Below are positions 18,200 to 28,082 of a stretch of DNA of 64,000 bases, in pieces. The translations under genes were made by a program, and so were the position numbers. The DNA comes from Legionella sp. W10-070 (GTDB lineage: Bacteria; Pseudomonadota; Gammaproteobacteria; Legionellales; Legionellaceae): NCBI RefSeq assembly GCF_900640175.1, contig NZ_CAAAJC010000004.1, forward strand, positions 62,001 to 126,000, in the 5' to 3' direction. Under the pieces are notes generated by a model. That model was not told where the DNA came from and searched no databases. It saw only the letters and a list, made by a program, of their open reading frames with translations. Numbering within the stretch: position 1 is the first letter of the stretch; each line of letters begins with the position of its first letter.

Positions 18200-19581
18200 T
18201 AATCAATCCCCTGGTAGCCATTAAAAGCCAAATCTTCAAAACGCGTATATTTCCCAAGAAACGCAACCCTCACTTTGCCAATAGGGCCATTACGTTGCTT
18301 TGCAATGATAAGTTCCGCAACCCCTTTGTCCAGACTATCCTCATTGTAAACTTCGTCCCTGTAAATAAAACAGATTAAGTCAGCATCCTGTTCGATTGCT
18401 CCTGATTCACGTAAATCAGACATGACAGGACGTTTATCCTGACGTTGTTCAAGGCTGCGGTTTAACTGTGATAATGCGATAACCGGTACTTTTAATTCTT
18501 TAGCCAATGACTTTAAGCTACGGGAGATTTCTGAAATTTCTGCTGTGCGATTATCGGCCTTAAAACCTGGTACTTTCATCAATTGCAAATAATCCACAAC
18601 GATAAGTCCCAGCTGACCATGCTCTTTAGCTAACCGCCGCGCACGCGCACGTAACTCAGCGGGGCTTAAGGCTGCAGTATCATCAATAAATAATGGCGCT
18701 TCTGATAATAAATGCACGGCAGACGTTACTCTTGGCCAATCTTCATCTTCAAGTTTGCCCGTCCGAAGACGATGCTGATCAATGCGGCCCAGGGAAGACA
18801 TCATCCGCATTGCCAGAGAATCTGCAGGCATTTCCATAGAAAAAACCAATACAGGTTTTTTTTCTGTTATCGCTGCATGCTCGGCCATATTCATCACCAG
18901 CGTTGTTTTTCCCATTGAAGGTCGTCCAGCAACGATAACCAGGTCCGAGGGCTGCAAACCCGAAGTTTTTTCATCAAAATCAGACAAGCCTGTTGCCAAA
19001 CCAGTAAGCGCATCGCCGCTATGATAAAGCGCATCAATTTTTTCCACCGCCTTAACCAGAATGGATTTAATGCTTTCAGGCCCACCATCTCCGCCTGTCT
19101 GTTCAGCAATAGCAAATACCTTGGTTTCAGCAAAATCTAACAATTCGGTAACTTCCCTGCCCCCAGGATTATAGGCTGAATCTGCAATGTCATTCGCTAC
19201 GCCAATTAACTGACGCTGAACTGATTTCTCGCGTACGATCTGGGCATAAGCAGTAACGTTAGCGACACTCGGCGTATTATTAGCCAACTCAAAAAGATAA
19301 GTTTCATCACCAGCATCGTCAAGTTGGCTGGTGGATTTCAAAATATCCAGTAAAGTTACTACATCAAAGGGTTGTTCTTTCTTCGCTAATTCTGCGATGG
19401 CACGGTAGAGAATTCTATGTTCTGTACGATAAAAATCAGCTTCACACAGTGTTGAACTAATTTGATCCCAGACCTGATTATCCAGCATCAGGCCGCCAAT
19501 AATCGCCTGCTCAGCCTCGGCTGAATGAGGTGGCAACTTTAACGGCTCAACCTTGCTTTTTCGTGTTAGAACTTCTGACAT
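18199..19581 (-). CDS. dnaB: Replicative DNA helicase DnaB
   Basis: 460 residues from the ATG at 19581. A longer reading from a TTG would add 23 unusual residues and run into a strong RNA-like hairpin, so it was not used. The N-terminal helical domain begins [20 protein letters not shown]. The RecA-like domain carries the Walker [21 protein letters not shown], then IVVDYLQLM and [10 protein letters not shown]. DnaB unwinds DNA at the fork as a hexamer. No intein or insertion is present. The stop overlaps alr. Confidence 0.97.
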   Translation of the reverse strand: MSEVLTRKSKVEPLKLPPHSAEAEQAIIGGLMLDNQVWDQISSTLCEADFYRTEHRILYRAIAELAKKEQPFDVVTLLDILKSTSQLDDAGDETYLFELANNTPSVANVTAYAQIVREKSVQRQLIGVANDIADSAYNPGGREVTELLDFAETKVFAIAEQTGGDGGPESIKSILVKAVEKIDALYHSGDALTGLATGLSDFDEKTSGLQPSDLVIVAGRPSMGKTTLVMNMAEHAAITEKKPVLVFSMEMPADSLAMRMMSSLGRIDQHRLRTGKLEDEDWPRVTSAVHLLSEAPLFIDDTAALSPAELRARARRLAKEHGQLGLIVVDYLQLMKVPGFKADNRTAEISEISRSLKSLAKELKVPVIALSQLNRSLEQRQDKRPVMSDLRESGAIEQDADLICFIYRDEVYNEDSLDKGVAELIIAKQRNGPIGKVRVAFLGKYTRFEDLAFNGYQGID

Positions 19582-19621
19582 GGCATCTGCAAAAATTTGT
19601 GTGTCATCTATTGTACTGCTG

Positions 19622-19760
19622 AATGAAAAAAAAGACACACCCGGGGGCAATTAAAGTGCGATTTTGATTAAGGTCTTATCCTGGCATCCTCAATGCTTGT
19701 TGAGCATCGGCCAGGAAAGCAATTATTTAATCGCACTCGCCTCCCTTCGTGTGTCTTTGG
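19622..19760 (-). ncRNA. Rod-shaped structured RNA candidate upstream of dnaB
   Basis: A long imperfect hairpin covers 19631-19758. Its stems are AAAGACACAC with GTGTGTCTTT (10 pairs), a GGGGG/CTCCC block, AGTGCGATT with AATCGCACT (9 pairs), CCTGG with CCAGG, and a terminal ATGCT/AGCAT hairpin. Asymmetric loops separate them. Read on the minus strand, the closing stem runs straight into a run of eight Ts, like a factor-independent terminator. It lies between the DUF2147-like stop and dnaB. It could be a small RNA, a dnaB leader attenuator or a small palindromic repeat. Overall shape recalls 6S RNA but it is shorter. Confidence 0.5.
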
Positions 19761-19780
19761 AGTAAAAAAATTCAACTCAG

Positions 19781-20209
19781 CTAACGAGTCCAGATTTGGG
19801 TCCGGCCAAGCGCTGAAACACCAACATACCCGCGAACGTGTAATTGGTTACCTTTCATAGTCATTTTGGCACGATAAATCTTGCCTGTTTTGGGATCAAG
19901 AATTTGTCCACCATCCCATTCCCCGTTCCCTTTATCCTTTAATCCCCAAACAAATCGCAAGCCCTGAATAGGTTTGTCTTTAAACGCCCCCGGACATTTG
20001 GAACAAATCCCAGTGTCTCCTGGTTGAGGATAAACTTTCACAATAGTGCCGTTTAGAGTGCCACCTGATACAGTAATCCGCACAACAGCCCTTTTCTTAC
20101 CTGTCTTGTCATCGATAGTAGTCCAGGTTCCAGCTGGCGACTGAGCCAAAGCAACAGGTAAAAACATTACCGTCAACATAAACGCAAGCAACGCCTTCCA
20201 TTGTCTCAT
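19781..20209 (-). CDS. Secreted DUF2147-family protein
   Basis: 142 residues from the ATG giving MRQWKALLAFMLTVMFLP, a clear signal peptide ending at ALA before QSPAG. The mature part has SPAGTWTTIDDKTGKKRAVV, a GICSKCPGAFKDKPIQGL segment with two cysteines, and KIYRAKMTMKGNQLHVRGYVG. This matches the DUF2147 family of small periplasmic or outer membrane beta proteins with lipocalin-like character. Function is unknown. A longer reading begins inside unrelated upstream sequence and lacks a leader. Confidence 0.82.
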   Translation of the reverse strand: MRQWKALLAFMLTVMFLPVALAQSPAGTWTTIDDKTGKKRAVVRITVSGGTLNGTIVKVYPQPGDTGICSKCPGAFKDKPIQGLRFVWGLKDKGNGEWDGGQILDPKTGKIYRAKMTMKGNQLHVRGYVGVSALGRTQIWTR

Positions 20210-20347
20210 GAGGGTTTCTCCATAATTTTCCCAAGAAAAAGAATAGGCTATGATTTGGACATTTGCAATCCCTTTTTCTATGGTAGAAATTACAGCCAAG
20301 TTAAAAGAGTCCTTCTGGTGAAACTAACGCTAAACCATATCTGATGG

Positions 20348-23300
20348 CTAAGGAGGAAGCGGCATAAAAAACTGTTCAATATCTTGACTTGTCAAACCCA
20401 TCATCTTACCCGCATCCACCGAAAAAAGACCTTCAAATAATTGCCTTTTCTTCTCCTGCATCGTTAAAATAACCTCTTCTACTGTTCCTGCAGTAATTAG
20501 TTTATAAACGAACACCGGATTTTCCTGGCCTATCCGATGGCTTCTGTCAGTCGCCTGATCTTCCACAGCAGGGTTCCACCAGGGATCGTAATGGATAACC
20601 GTGTCAGCACGCGTTAAATTTAATCCTGTCCCACCCGCTTTAAGGCTGATTAGGAAAACAGGAATATCCCCTTCCTGAAAGGAATTAACAAGAGCCTGTC
20701 TATTTTGGGTTTGCCCGGTTAACTTTAAGTAAGAATAGTTCTTCTCTATCAATCGTCCTTCTATTAATTTAAGCATGGAAGTGAACTGGGAAAATATCAG
20801 GGTGCGCCTTCCTTCATCGACAAGGCTTTCCAGCAATTCCATTAATGTATCCAGTTTCGCAGAGTTATCATAAGCGATTTCAGCAGCAGGGATTGATAAT
20901 AGCCTGGGATCGCAACAGACCTGTCTCAGCTTCAATAATGCATCTAAAAAAAGAATATGACTTTTTTCCATACCTTGCCTGGCAATTGCTTCACGGACTC
21001 TTTTCTCCATGCTTAAACGAATTGCTTCATAAAGATCACGCTGAGTCCCGGTTAATTCAATAGTGCGGGTCATTTCCGTTTTCGCTGGTAATTCGCAAGC
21101 CACCTGGTTTTTTGTTCGCCGCAGCACAAAGGGCTGAACTCGTTTGGCTAACAGGATTTTTCTTTCAACGTTAGCCTGCTTTTCAATCGGATTTTTAAAA
21201 AATTGCCTGAATTGCTTGGCATCACCCAGCAAACCCGGCATCAAAAAATTGAATAAGGACCAAAGCTCGCCCAAATGATTTTCCAGAGGAGTGCCTGAGA
21301 GACAGAGCCGATGCCTGGCTTGAATCTGCTGGATAATCTGGGTGGTTTTGGTGCGGGCATTTTTAATGCACTGGGCTTCATCCAAAATCAGATAGTAGAA
21401 AGGGTACTCTGTAAAGCGGCTCTTATCCCGCTGAATCAAACCATAAGTTGAAACGACCAGGTCATAATCATCGAAATTATCATGATGACGTTCAGCCCCA
21501 TGAAAAATTAATACCTTCAAATCAGGGGTAAAACGCCTCGCTTCTTCAAACCAATTACCAACAAGACTGGTTGGTGCGACAATAAGGCTTGCCTTGCCTA
21601 ATCGTCCCTGATCTTTTTCTACCAATAAATGCGCAAGTGTCTGTATGGTTTTTCCAAGCCCCATATCATCTGCAAGAATCCCTCCAAATTGACTGCAACG
21701 TAAAAATTGCAGCCAGTTCAATCCTTCATGTTGATAATCCCGTAAGGTTGCTCTTAAATTTGGGGGACTTTTTACCGCAGGAAGAGCGCTTAATGTCGCT
21801 AATTGTTGCAATTGCTGCCGTATCGTTTGTACACCAAGCCAACGGGTAGAAACAGCGGCCATTGCCTCTTCTGTTTCCTGCATCAATATCAGTTGGTAGC
21901 GGTTAATTTGCAGATGGTCTTTATTTTTTGCATAACGCGTTCCATATTGAAGAAGAAAACGAATCAAAGGTTTTATCCGGCCTAACTGAACCTGCAACAT
22001 TTTCCCACCGGACAAAGGCATTTTCACAGGTGTTTTATCAGGCAAGGTATCAATGTTTTCCTTATCCATCCTGCCAATCAAGTCTACTACCAGGGGAACA
22101 ATACTGACTTGCTTACCGTCAATCAAGATACCCAGCTGATAAGAGAAAAAATCATTCCCTCGTTCTTCAACCTCTGAAAACCATTCTATTTCTTCGCCGT
22201 CAATCAGTTCCTGGTAGATATAATGAGCAAATTCAATTTTCCATTTTTTCTTTTCCAGCAGGGGGAGAACTTGTCTGTAAAAACGTGGTAAATCATTTTC
22301 ATGGAAGTGAGCCAATATCCTTTTATTATCTAGACTGGTGTCTGACCATAATTTTTCTCGGATTAAAGGGCCGCGAAGATTCAGTAACTGGGTAATTTCC
22401 CTGTCAATTTCTTTCTCTACAGGGAAATTGCGGGGTATTTCCACTAACTTGTTTTTTTCTCTGTATTTAAGAGAAGTACTCGTTTCACCCTGAGCCAATC
22501 TTATGTCCGCGTATTCAAAAAAAAGATCAACGGTAAATAGAAAATTGTTCTTTGTGAGAGGGTCATCAAAAAAATCAGCATTTTTTGGTAACTCAATTGC
22601 ATCAAAATGAATAACCGCTTGTGGATAGATATGCCGGGTTTCCCTGGTTTGATAAACAGTTGGAGCAGGTAACTCAGGGTTAATCAATGCCAATTCGCTG
22701 GCTATCAGAGGAGCTTCTTCAAGGCTCACAGAGGAAAAATTAAATACTTTTTTAAGATCACCAAGTGAATAAGGGACGTCTAATAAGCCAAGACAATTAT
22801 TCTCCTTATCAAAATACCAGGCCTTATCCAAAAAAAGTGGCAGCACTTCTTTATTATAATTGGTTTTAAGAACGGGATACTGTATTCCCTGAGGCGTAAG
22901 ATCCCAGGTTACAGTGACCGGCAATGGATTTCCCAACACCAAACCTGGCTCATTATCAACAGACAGATAAGCCCTTCTGGTTAATAGTATTTGCTGTAGT
23001 AGATCGCTGTTTCTGATTGCCACGCGATCCAATAAGCCATGACTATAATTTTTCAATGATAAGGCAGAAACAATTTCTGTATCTTCCGAAGTAAAATATT
23101 GTCTTCGACTGGTCGTAATGGTACTAAATACTGTTTTTTTACCCACCCCTCCCCTCTTCAATCGCTTTACAATCGCCAATTGAACGATTATCTGGTGATT
23201 AGAGGCTGCTTGATGAGGCGCTAAAAGATAAATAATCTCATGGGTAGTATCTTTTACCGTTTTTATCTCTTTTTCTCTTAAGGTCGTTAACCAGGAATTT

Positions 23301-23617
23301 AAAGACCCCTCTGATTTTTGACTGTCGGGAAGAGGTATTTGATAATTTTCCCGAACTTGTAATGAAAATAAGCTTGCAGCAGCATGCTTGCAGTTTAATT
23401 TATACTGACAACTGCAACGCGCAGGCACACCGGGCCAGGATTTCAGATCAATATGCACATCGTAAATATAACTGGAATGCCCTTTGACACGCGCTTTAAG
23501 TAATCCATCACTAAGACGAATATTTAATACATGTCCTTTTTGCTGGTACTGCTGGCCATGCATCAATACGGTAGGTAAAAAAACATCCGCCATCCGTGTT
23601 AATGCCTCTTTAAGCAT
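20348..23617 (-). CDS. SNF2-family DEAD/DEAH helicase with SWIM zinc finger
   Basis: 1089 residues. A SWIM zinc finger lies near residues 60-80 (CSCQYKLNCKHAA). A long middle region follows. The SNF2 ATPase occupies about 620-1080, with Walker A LADDMGLGKTIQTLAHLL, YLILDEAQCIKN as motif II, LCLSGTPLENHLGELWSLFN as motif III, and in the second lobe LISLKAGGTGLNLTRADTVI and DQATDRSHRIGQENPVFVYK. Bacterial proteins of this RapA-like/HepA-like group translocate on DNA; cellular role is unclear. The gene is monocistronic and diverges from nadE. No nuclease or methylase neighbour suggests a defence system. Confidence 0.93.
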   Translation of the reverse strand: MLKEALTRMADVFLPTVLMHGQQYQQKGHVLNIRLSDGLLKARVKGHSSYIYDVHIDLKSWPGVPARCSCQYKLNCKHAAASLFSLQVRENYQIPLPDSQKSEGSLNSWLTTLREKEIKTVKDTTHEIIYLLAPHQAASNHQIIVQLAIVKRLKRGGVGKKTVFSTITTSRRQYFTSEDTEIVSALSLKNYSHGLLDRVAIRNSDLLQQILLTRRAYLSVDNEPGLVLGNPLPVTVTWDLTPQGIQYPVLKTNYNKEVLPLFLDKAWYFDKENNCLGLLDVPYSLGDLKKVFNFSSVSLEEAPLIASELALINPELPAPTVYQTRETRHIYPQAVIHFDAIELPKNADFFDDPLTKNNFLFTVDLFFEYADIRLAQGETSTSLKYREKNKLVEIPRNFPVEKEIDREITQLLNLRGPLIREKLWSDTSLDNKRILAHFHENDLPRFYRQVLPLLEKKKWKIEFAHYIYQELIDGEEIEWFSEVEERGNDFFSYQLGILIDGKQVSIVPLVVDLIGRMDKENIDTLPDKTPVKMPLSGGKMLQVQLGRIKPLIRFLLQYGTRYAKNKDHLQINRYQLILMQETEEAMAAVSTRWLGVQTIRQQLQQLATLSALPAVKSPPNLRATLRDYQHEGLNWLQFLRCSQFGGILADDMGLGKTIQTLAHLLVEKDQGRLGKASLIVAPTSLVGNWFEEARRFTPDLKVLIFHGAERHHDNFDDYDLVVSTYGLIQRDKSRFTEYPFYYLILDEAQCIKNARTKTTQIIQQIQARHRLCLSGTPLENHLGELWSLFNFLMPGLLGDAKQFRQFFKNPIEKQANVERKILLAKRVQPFVLRRTKNQVACELPAKTEMTRTIELTGTQRDLYEAIRLSMEKRVREAIARQGMEKSHILFLDALLKLRQVCCDPRLLSIPAAEIAYDNSAKLDTLMELLESLVDEGRRTLIFSQFTSMLKLIEGRLIEKNYSYLKLTGQTQNRQALVNSFQEGDIPVFLISLKAGGTGLNLTRADTVIHYDPWWNPAVEDQATDRSHRIGQENPVFVYKLITAGTVEEVILTMQEKKRQLFEGLFSVDAGKMMGLTSQDIEQFFMPLPP

Positions 23618-23890
23618 ACAACTATCTTCCCGAGATAAACCTGCAAGTATAACGAACTTGAATCAATTTTAATATTAAATAACCAGGAAATTACTTAATT
23701 TGATAAAATTATAATAACCAAATAGACCTAGATCTAAGCTGAAGATACGATTAAACGTGTAGAATAAAGCCTGAATTGAAAACTGCACTTTTAATCGAAC
23801 CCAAAGAATCTTTTAGCCCACCGCTGATTTTTGATATTATCAGCCAGAAATTATTTACCCTTATTTATTAAGTAAACAGCAGGCTTTTCA
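23618..23890. promoter_or_regulatory. Divergent promoter region between SNF2 helicase and nadE
   Basis: 273 AT-rich bases separate the two divergent starts. They contain no open frame of note. Promoters for both genes should lie here, but no single pair of -35 and -10 boxes is convincing by eye. Confidence 0.4.
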
Positions 23891-25486
23891 ATGATAAAAA
23901 TACTCATGGCTCAAATTAATCCGACAGTCGGAGCTATTTCTGCAAATCGGGATAAAATCATCAGCATCGTTCAAGCTTATCAGAAAGACCATGACATCAT
24001 TGTTTTTCCTGAACTTGCCCTCACTGGTTACCCTCCTGAAGATTTATTATTGCGACAAGATTTTCACCAACAAACCAATCAAGCATTATCGGCCATCCAG
24101 GCCATGACTGGCAACTGCCATATCGTCATAGGTCATCCGCATCTTCAACAGGAAAACTGCTTTAATGCAGCGAGTGTTTTTTTAAATGAAACACGGGTTG
24201 CTCTTTATCATAAGCAGAATTTACCCAATTATGGTGTATTTGATGAGCAGCGTTACTTTACCCCGGGAGAGGCAACGCCCTGTATTCTTTCTATTAAAGG
24301 TTACCAGCTTGGGCTTTGTATTTGTGAAGACCTTTGGGATGAGGGGCCTGTTGAGCAACTGTTACAGGCGAAAGTTAATGGGTTTCTCTGTATTAATGCT
24401 TCCCCTTTTGACTATACCAAACAAGCTTTACGGGAAGAATTACTGAAAAATTACGCTAAACAAGGCCTCGCCATTGTTTATGTCAATCAGGTTGGCGGTC
24501 AAGACGAGCTGGTTTTTGACGGACAATCGATGGCATTTGATTCTCAGGGTACACTTTGTGCCCGATCACCGGCATTCAAAGAACACCTGCAAACTATTAT
24601 CCTGAAAGATCACAAGATAAGCGGCGAAATTGCGCCTTTATTCAATGAAGATAAGTTAATTTATGAAGCCCTGGTTTGCGGTACACACGATTATGTAGAG
24701 AAAAACGGCTTTTCAGGCGTCCTGATAGGATTATCAGGTGGAATTGATTCAGCCCTGACACTAACCGTTGCGGTAGATGCCTTAGGTGCATCACGGGTCG
24801 ATGCGGTGCTGATGCCATCTCGCTATACGGCCGACATGAGCCTTGAAGACGCCAAACAGCAAGCAGAAACCTTAGGGGTTAAAAGTACTATTATTCCTAT
24901 TGAAGCTGTTTTTAACACTTTCCTTGACAGCCTGGCTCCCTCTTTTTGGGGGTATAACCCAGACACAACGGAAGAGAATCTTCAGGCAAGAATTCGTGGG
25001 GTTTTATTAATGGCCTTGTCCAATAAAACAGGTAAAATGGTACTGACAACCAGTAATAAAAGCGAAACTGCTGTGGGTTATGCAACCTTATACGGCGACA
25101 TGGCAGGAGGCTTCGCTGTGCTAAAAGATGTGCTGAAAACCCGGGTTTATCAACTGGCTCACTACCGAAACAGCCTGTCCTCTGTTATTCCTGAACGGGT
25201 ATTGACCCGTCCTCCTTCAGCAGAACTGGCTGCAAACCAAACTGATCAGGATAATTTACCTGAATATGCAATATTAGATGCGATTATAAAAGCGTACATG
25301 GAAGGTAATTTGACTGCAGACGATATTATCCAACGAGGTTATTCCTCTACAGATGTTCACAAGGTTATTCGTTTAATCAAACAGAATGAATATAAACGAC
25401 GTCAAGCTGCACCGGGAACTAAAATATCGCCAAGGGCATTTGGCAAAGACTGGCGTTTGCCGATTACTTCAGGATTTAAATCCTGA
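23891..25486 (+). CDS. nadE: Glutamine-dependent NAD+ synthetase
   Basis: 531 residues. The N-terminal nitrilase-type glutaminase has its catalytic Glu in FPELALTGYPPEDLL, Lys in YHKQNLPNYGVFDE and Cys in LGLCICEDLWDEG. The C-terminal synthetase has the PP-loop GLSGGIDSALTLTVA and TTSNKSETAVGYATLYGDM. It amidates nicotinate adenine dinucleotide to NAD using glutamine nitrogen. Length fits the shorter bacterial fused form. It is followed by a strong bidirectional terminator. Confidence 0.96.
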   Translation: MIKILMAQINPTVGAISANRDKIISIVQAYQKDHDIIVFPELALTGYPPEDLLLRQDFHQQTNQALSAIQAMTGNCHIVIGHPHLQQENCFNAASVFLNETRVALYHKQNLPNYGVFDEQRYFTPGEATPCILSIKGYQLGLCICEDLWDEGPVEQLLQAKVNGFLCINASPFDYTKQALREELLKNYAKQGLAIVYVNQVGGQDELVFDGQSMAFDSQGTLCARSPAFKEHLQTIILKDHKISGEIAPLFNEDKLIYEALVCGTHDYVEKNGFSGVLIGLSGGIDSALTLTVAVDALGASRVDAVLMPSRYTADMSLEDAKQQAETLGVKSTIIPIEAVFNTFLDSLAPSFWGYNPDTTEENLQARIRGVLLMALSNKTGKMVLTTSNKSETAVGYATLYGDMAGGFAVLKDVLKTRVYQLAHYRNSLSSVIPERVLTRPPSAELAANQTDQDNLPEYAILDAIIKAYMEGNLTADDIIQRGYSSTDVHKVIRLIKQNEYKRRQAAPGTKISPRAFGKDWRLPITSGFKS

Positions 25487-25514
25487 TTTTTCATTCAACA
25501 GCCATAAAGAATAG

Positions 25515-25549
25515 TCAAGCTCCCATAACCAAAAGAGAGCTTGATTTTT
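25515..25549 (+). terminator. Factor-independent terminator after nadE
   Basis: TCAAGCTC and GAGCTTGA form an 8-base stem (25515-25522 with 25537-25544) around a 14-base loop and are followed by TTTTTC. It lies between the convergent nadE and the orphan gene ending at 25561 and may serve both. Confidence 0.7.
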
Positions 25550-25560
25550 CCATAAACGTA

Positions 25561-27168
25561 TTAATGTCTGAAGGGATTGTCTTGAGGGGTATTGCCGTGC
25601 TCCAAATGAATTTCTTCCTTCCTGGCTTTGGGCACATGTCCAAATAAACCTGCTATTGCAAATTGGGTTACATCCAGCTTATTTGGCAAGGGTCTGGAAT
25701 TTTCGGCACTTTTAACCAGTCTGGTTCCCATTCTTTTAGCCAACATAGTATCCACTACCGAATAATCATCCATCTTAAGGCGGGATACTGGTGGTCTAAC
25801 TGCTTGATAAAAAGATTGCTTATTCGTTGCTTTTATTTCGGCAGTAATTTGTTCACGAAGTTGATCCCTGATATTCATCATCAAAGCTCCAGCAGATTGA
25901 TTATCATTCTCTGCCAGAACCTGATGGAAAAGCTCCCAACTATCCGTGTTAATTTTTAAATTAATACCTCCTTTTTGTCGCTGGTATAAAATCCATTCAC
26001 CCGTTACATCCGGCTCCCTTGTTAAAATATAAGTTCCGGGAATTAGCTTATAGGGAGGAATTTTTTCACACTCATCCGTAGCAATTAAAGCAATACCATG
26101 TTGTTTCTGCAGAAGATCCCTGACATTAATTTGTTTATTCTCATCCACCTCATGCCGAGTATTGACATGCCTTAGATAGGTTTTAAGCCTTAAAATATTA
26201 TCAGACGACCAATCGGGCAATTGATTTACCCAGGCTTGAAATTCAGGATAATTTCCTAGTTTAACCGGATTGCTTCTCCCTAAACTGTCATACCAGGAAA
26301 TTTCAATCAGGGCATCATTCTGGAGCACGACATAGGTAGAGATCAAATTCTTTACCGCAGAAGATTCCGGGTTTATTAATACCTGGGTCTTATGCAGTAA
26401 CTCCTCCACCAGCCTGCCACATTCTGCTTTAATTTTAAGCAGTTGACGAACAGCGTTTCCTTCAGCAAGCAGGGGTAACTCAATTTTTGCCAACAAGCCT
26501 TTAAGCTCACCCTCGATAAGTAAAGAAACAGGTTTTCCTGTCAAGTCATACCAGGCTAATTCCCATTGGGGCGATTGAGAAGATGCTCCACTCTCTCGCA
26601 AGAAAAAGGCTTTTTTTTCAGGATTTTTCATCGCAAATAACCTGGCAGCTACTGCATCAGTAAACAGACTTATGTCTTCTAATTGCCTGTTTTTTCCTGC
26701 ACACATTGCCGCTAATTCTTTTTTTCGTTCCGCCGCCTCCTTCTTGGCGCGCTGCTCTTGATTGACAAGCGATTGAATGTCTTCTGTAATCAACTCCCTT
26801 AAGGGTGGAATAATAACTTTAATCAGATAGTCATCACTTTCCTTGACATATCCCTCAATCGAATTAATTAAAAAAAGAAATAATTGTGTATTTGCCGAGG
26901 TAGATTCCCATTCTCCACTACTGACAAACTTTTGAAACTCCTGCAAACGGATAATGATATCGTCAAAATTTTTTAATGTTGATATTGTGTTATTAAATTT
27001 CTCAGAGCTATGACGAGTGTGCTGATATATCCACCAAAAATAAGATTGCTTGTATTGATTGTATTTACCCTCAGCCTCCATGAAAGCATTGACAACAGCC
27101 CCGCTTGAAATATAATCGACTAGTTCCTTGGTGAAATCCTTTAGGTTGTATATTATTTTACCAGGCAT
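25561..27168 (-). CDS. Orphan protein, candidate secreted effector with internal repeats
   Basis: 535 residues, not recognised. There is no signal peptide or membrane span. Residues 100-190 are helical and rich in charged residues. Three loosely similar units follow: FFLRESGASSQSPQWELAWYD..GKPV, LIEISWYDSLGRSNPVKLG and YILTREPDVTGEWILYQRQ, each a beta hairpin followed by a helix. The FLRES and LTREP strings recall the FLVRES core of SH2 domains, which Legionella effectors are known to have. The C terminus is polar with acidic residues (ARKEEIHLEHGN), as in Dot/Icm substrates. An AGGAG site precedes the ATG. Effector status is inferred. Confidence 0.6.
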   Translation of the reverse strand: MPGKIIYNLKDFTKELVDYISSGAVVNAFMEAEGKYNQYKQSYFWWIYQHTRHSSEKFNNTISTLKNFDDIIIRLQEFQKFVSSGEWESTSANTQLFLFLINSIEGYVKESDDYLIKVIIPPLRELITEDIQSLVNQEQRAKKEAAERKKELAAMCAGKNRQLEDISLFTDAVAARLFAMKNPEKKAFFLRESGASSQSPQWELAWYDLTGKPVSLLIEGELKGLLAKIELPLLAEGNAVRQLLKIKAECGRLVEELLHKTQVLINPESSAVKNLISTYVVLQNDALIEISWYDSLGRSNPVKLGNYPEFQAWVNQLPDWSSDNILRLKTYLRHVNTRHEVDENKQINVRDLLQKQHGIALIATDECEKIPPYKLIPGTYILTREPDVTGEWILYQRQKGGINLKINTDSWELFHQVLAENDNQSAGALMMNIRDQLREQITAEIKATNKQSFYQAVRPPVSRLKMDDYSVVDTMLAKRMGTRLVKSAENSRPLPNKLDVTQFAIAGLFGHVPKARKEEIHLEHGNTPQDNPFRH

Positions 27169-27412
27169 CTTCCTGCTCCTTTTTCCTTGTGGCCATCTAC
27201 CATCTTACTCCATCAATCAGGTAATACAACAGGATGAAGGCTTTTTTTGATTATTCTTCGTTAACCATGTTTCTTTGGCAGTCATCTTACCTGTCCCTAC
27301 TCATTTATTTATCAATTAATTCATTCTATAGATGGTCAGCAAATGCTGCTTGCAAAATCAAGACAAACCGCTAACATTGAGTTGCTTTAAATAACAATAA
27401 AAAAGGGATGTC

Positions 27413-28069
27413 ATGAGAATTGCATTTTTTTCAGCGGCTTTATTCGCTTCTGGACTGGCTTCGGCCGCGGTACCGATTGATGGCTGGTATGCCAGTGTTT
27501 TTGGCGGTTATACTTATTTACCTGATAATCTTACTAATACTACCTTTGGTGTTTTGCGTGCTCACCCTTCCTACAATAATGGTTATAATGCTGGTGGACG
27601 CATAGGGTTTCAAAGCACACCACTACGTTATGAGGCAGAAGTCACCTACGTCAAGGCAAATCTTAATAAATTTAAAATTAACAATGCCAGACAATTAGGA
27701 GTCGACGGTGAGTCTACAGGCACCTTTGCGATGGCAAATGTTTATTATGACTTCCCTGAAATGGTTCCTTGCATATCCCCATTTCTTGGCGTTGGTATCG
27801 GGTATGGTTATGTAACAGCCCGTCTTAATGGCCGTGGTCCCATCGGTCTTTCCGGTCCTCTTATTCCTACTCGCTTTAAGGTTAACGATAATGTTTTTTC
27901 ATATCAGGCGACCGCTGGCATTACTTACAACTTTGCTGAAAGTTATGCAGTAAACCTCGCCTATCGTTATATAAGCACAGAGCGTGCTGACGGTTTTGGT
28001 AAAGTTTTTCAAGCCAACCTGGCAAGTGTCGGGGCTGTTTTTCGATTTGATGGCGCCAGCTATAAATAA
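27413..28069 (+). CDS. Outer membrane beta-barrel protein, first of a tandem pair
   Basis: 218 residues with a signal peptide cleaved near SAAVPIDG. The mature part opens GWYASVFGGYTYLPDNL and has alternating strands such as YNAGGRIGFQSTPLRYEAEV, FLGVGIGYGYVTARL and YAVNLAYRYISTERAD, ending in the aromatic VGAVFRF close to the C terminus. This is an eight-stranded OmpW/OmpX-type barrel. AAAAGGG lies just upstream of the ATG. It is followed after 13 bases by a related gene. Role unknown; adhesion or membrane stability are possible. Confidence 0.82.
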   Translation: MRIAFFSAALFASGLASAAVPIDGWYASVFGGYTYLPDNLTNTTFGVLRAHPSYNNGYNAGGRIGFQSTPLRYEAEVTYVKANLNKFKINNARQLGVDGESTGTFAMANVYYDFPEMVPCISPFLGVGIGYGYVTARLNGRGPIGLSGPLIPTRFKVNDNVFSYQATAGITYNFAESYAVNLAYRYISTERADGFGKVFQANLASVGAVFRFDGASYK

Positions 28070-28082
28070 GTAAGGATAAATC

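Noticed and set aside
19622-19760. Identification as 6S RNA
   Set aside because: The shape is similar but the length is about 130 and not 180 bases, and no conserved 6S bubble sequence could be confirmed by eye.
20348-23617. SNF2 helicase as part of a phage defence island
   Set aside because: No methylase, nuclease or other defence gene is adjacent; neighbours are housekeeping genes.
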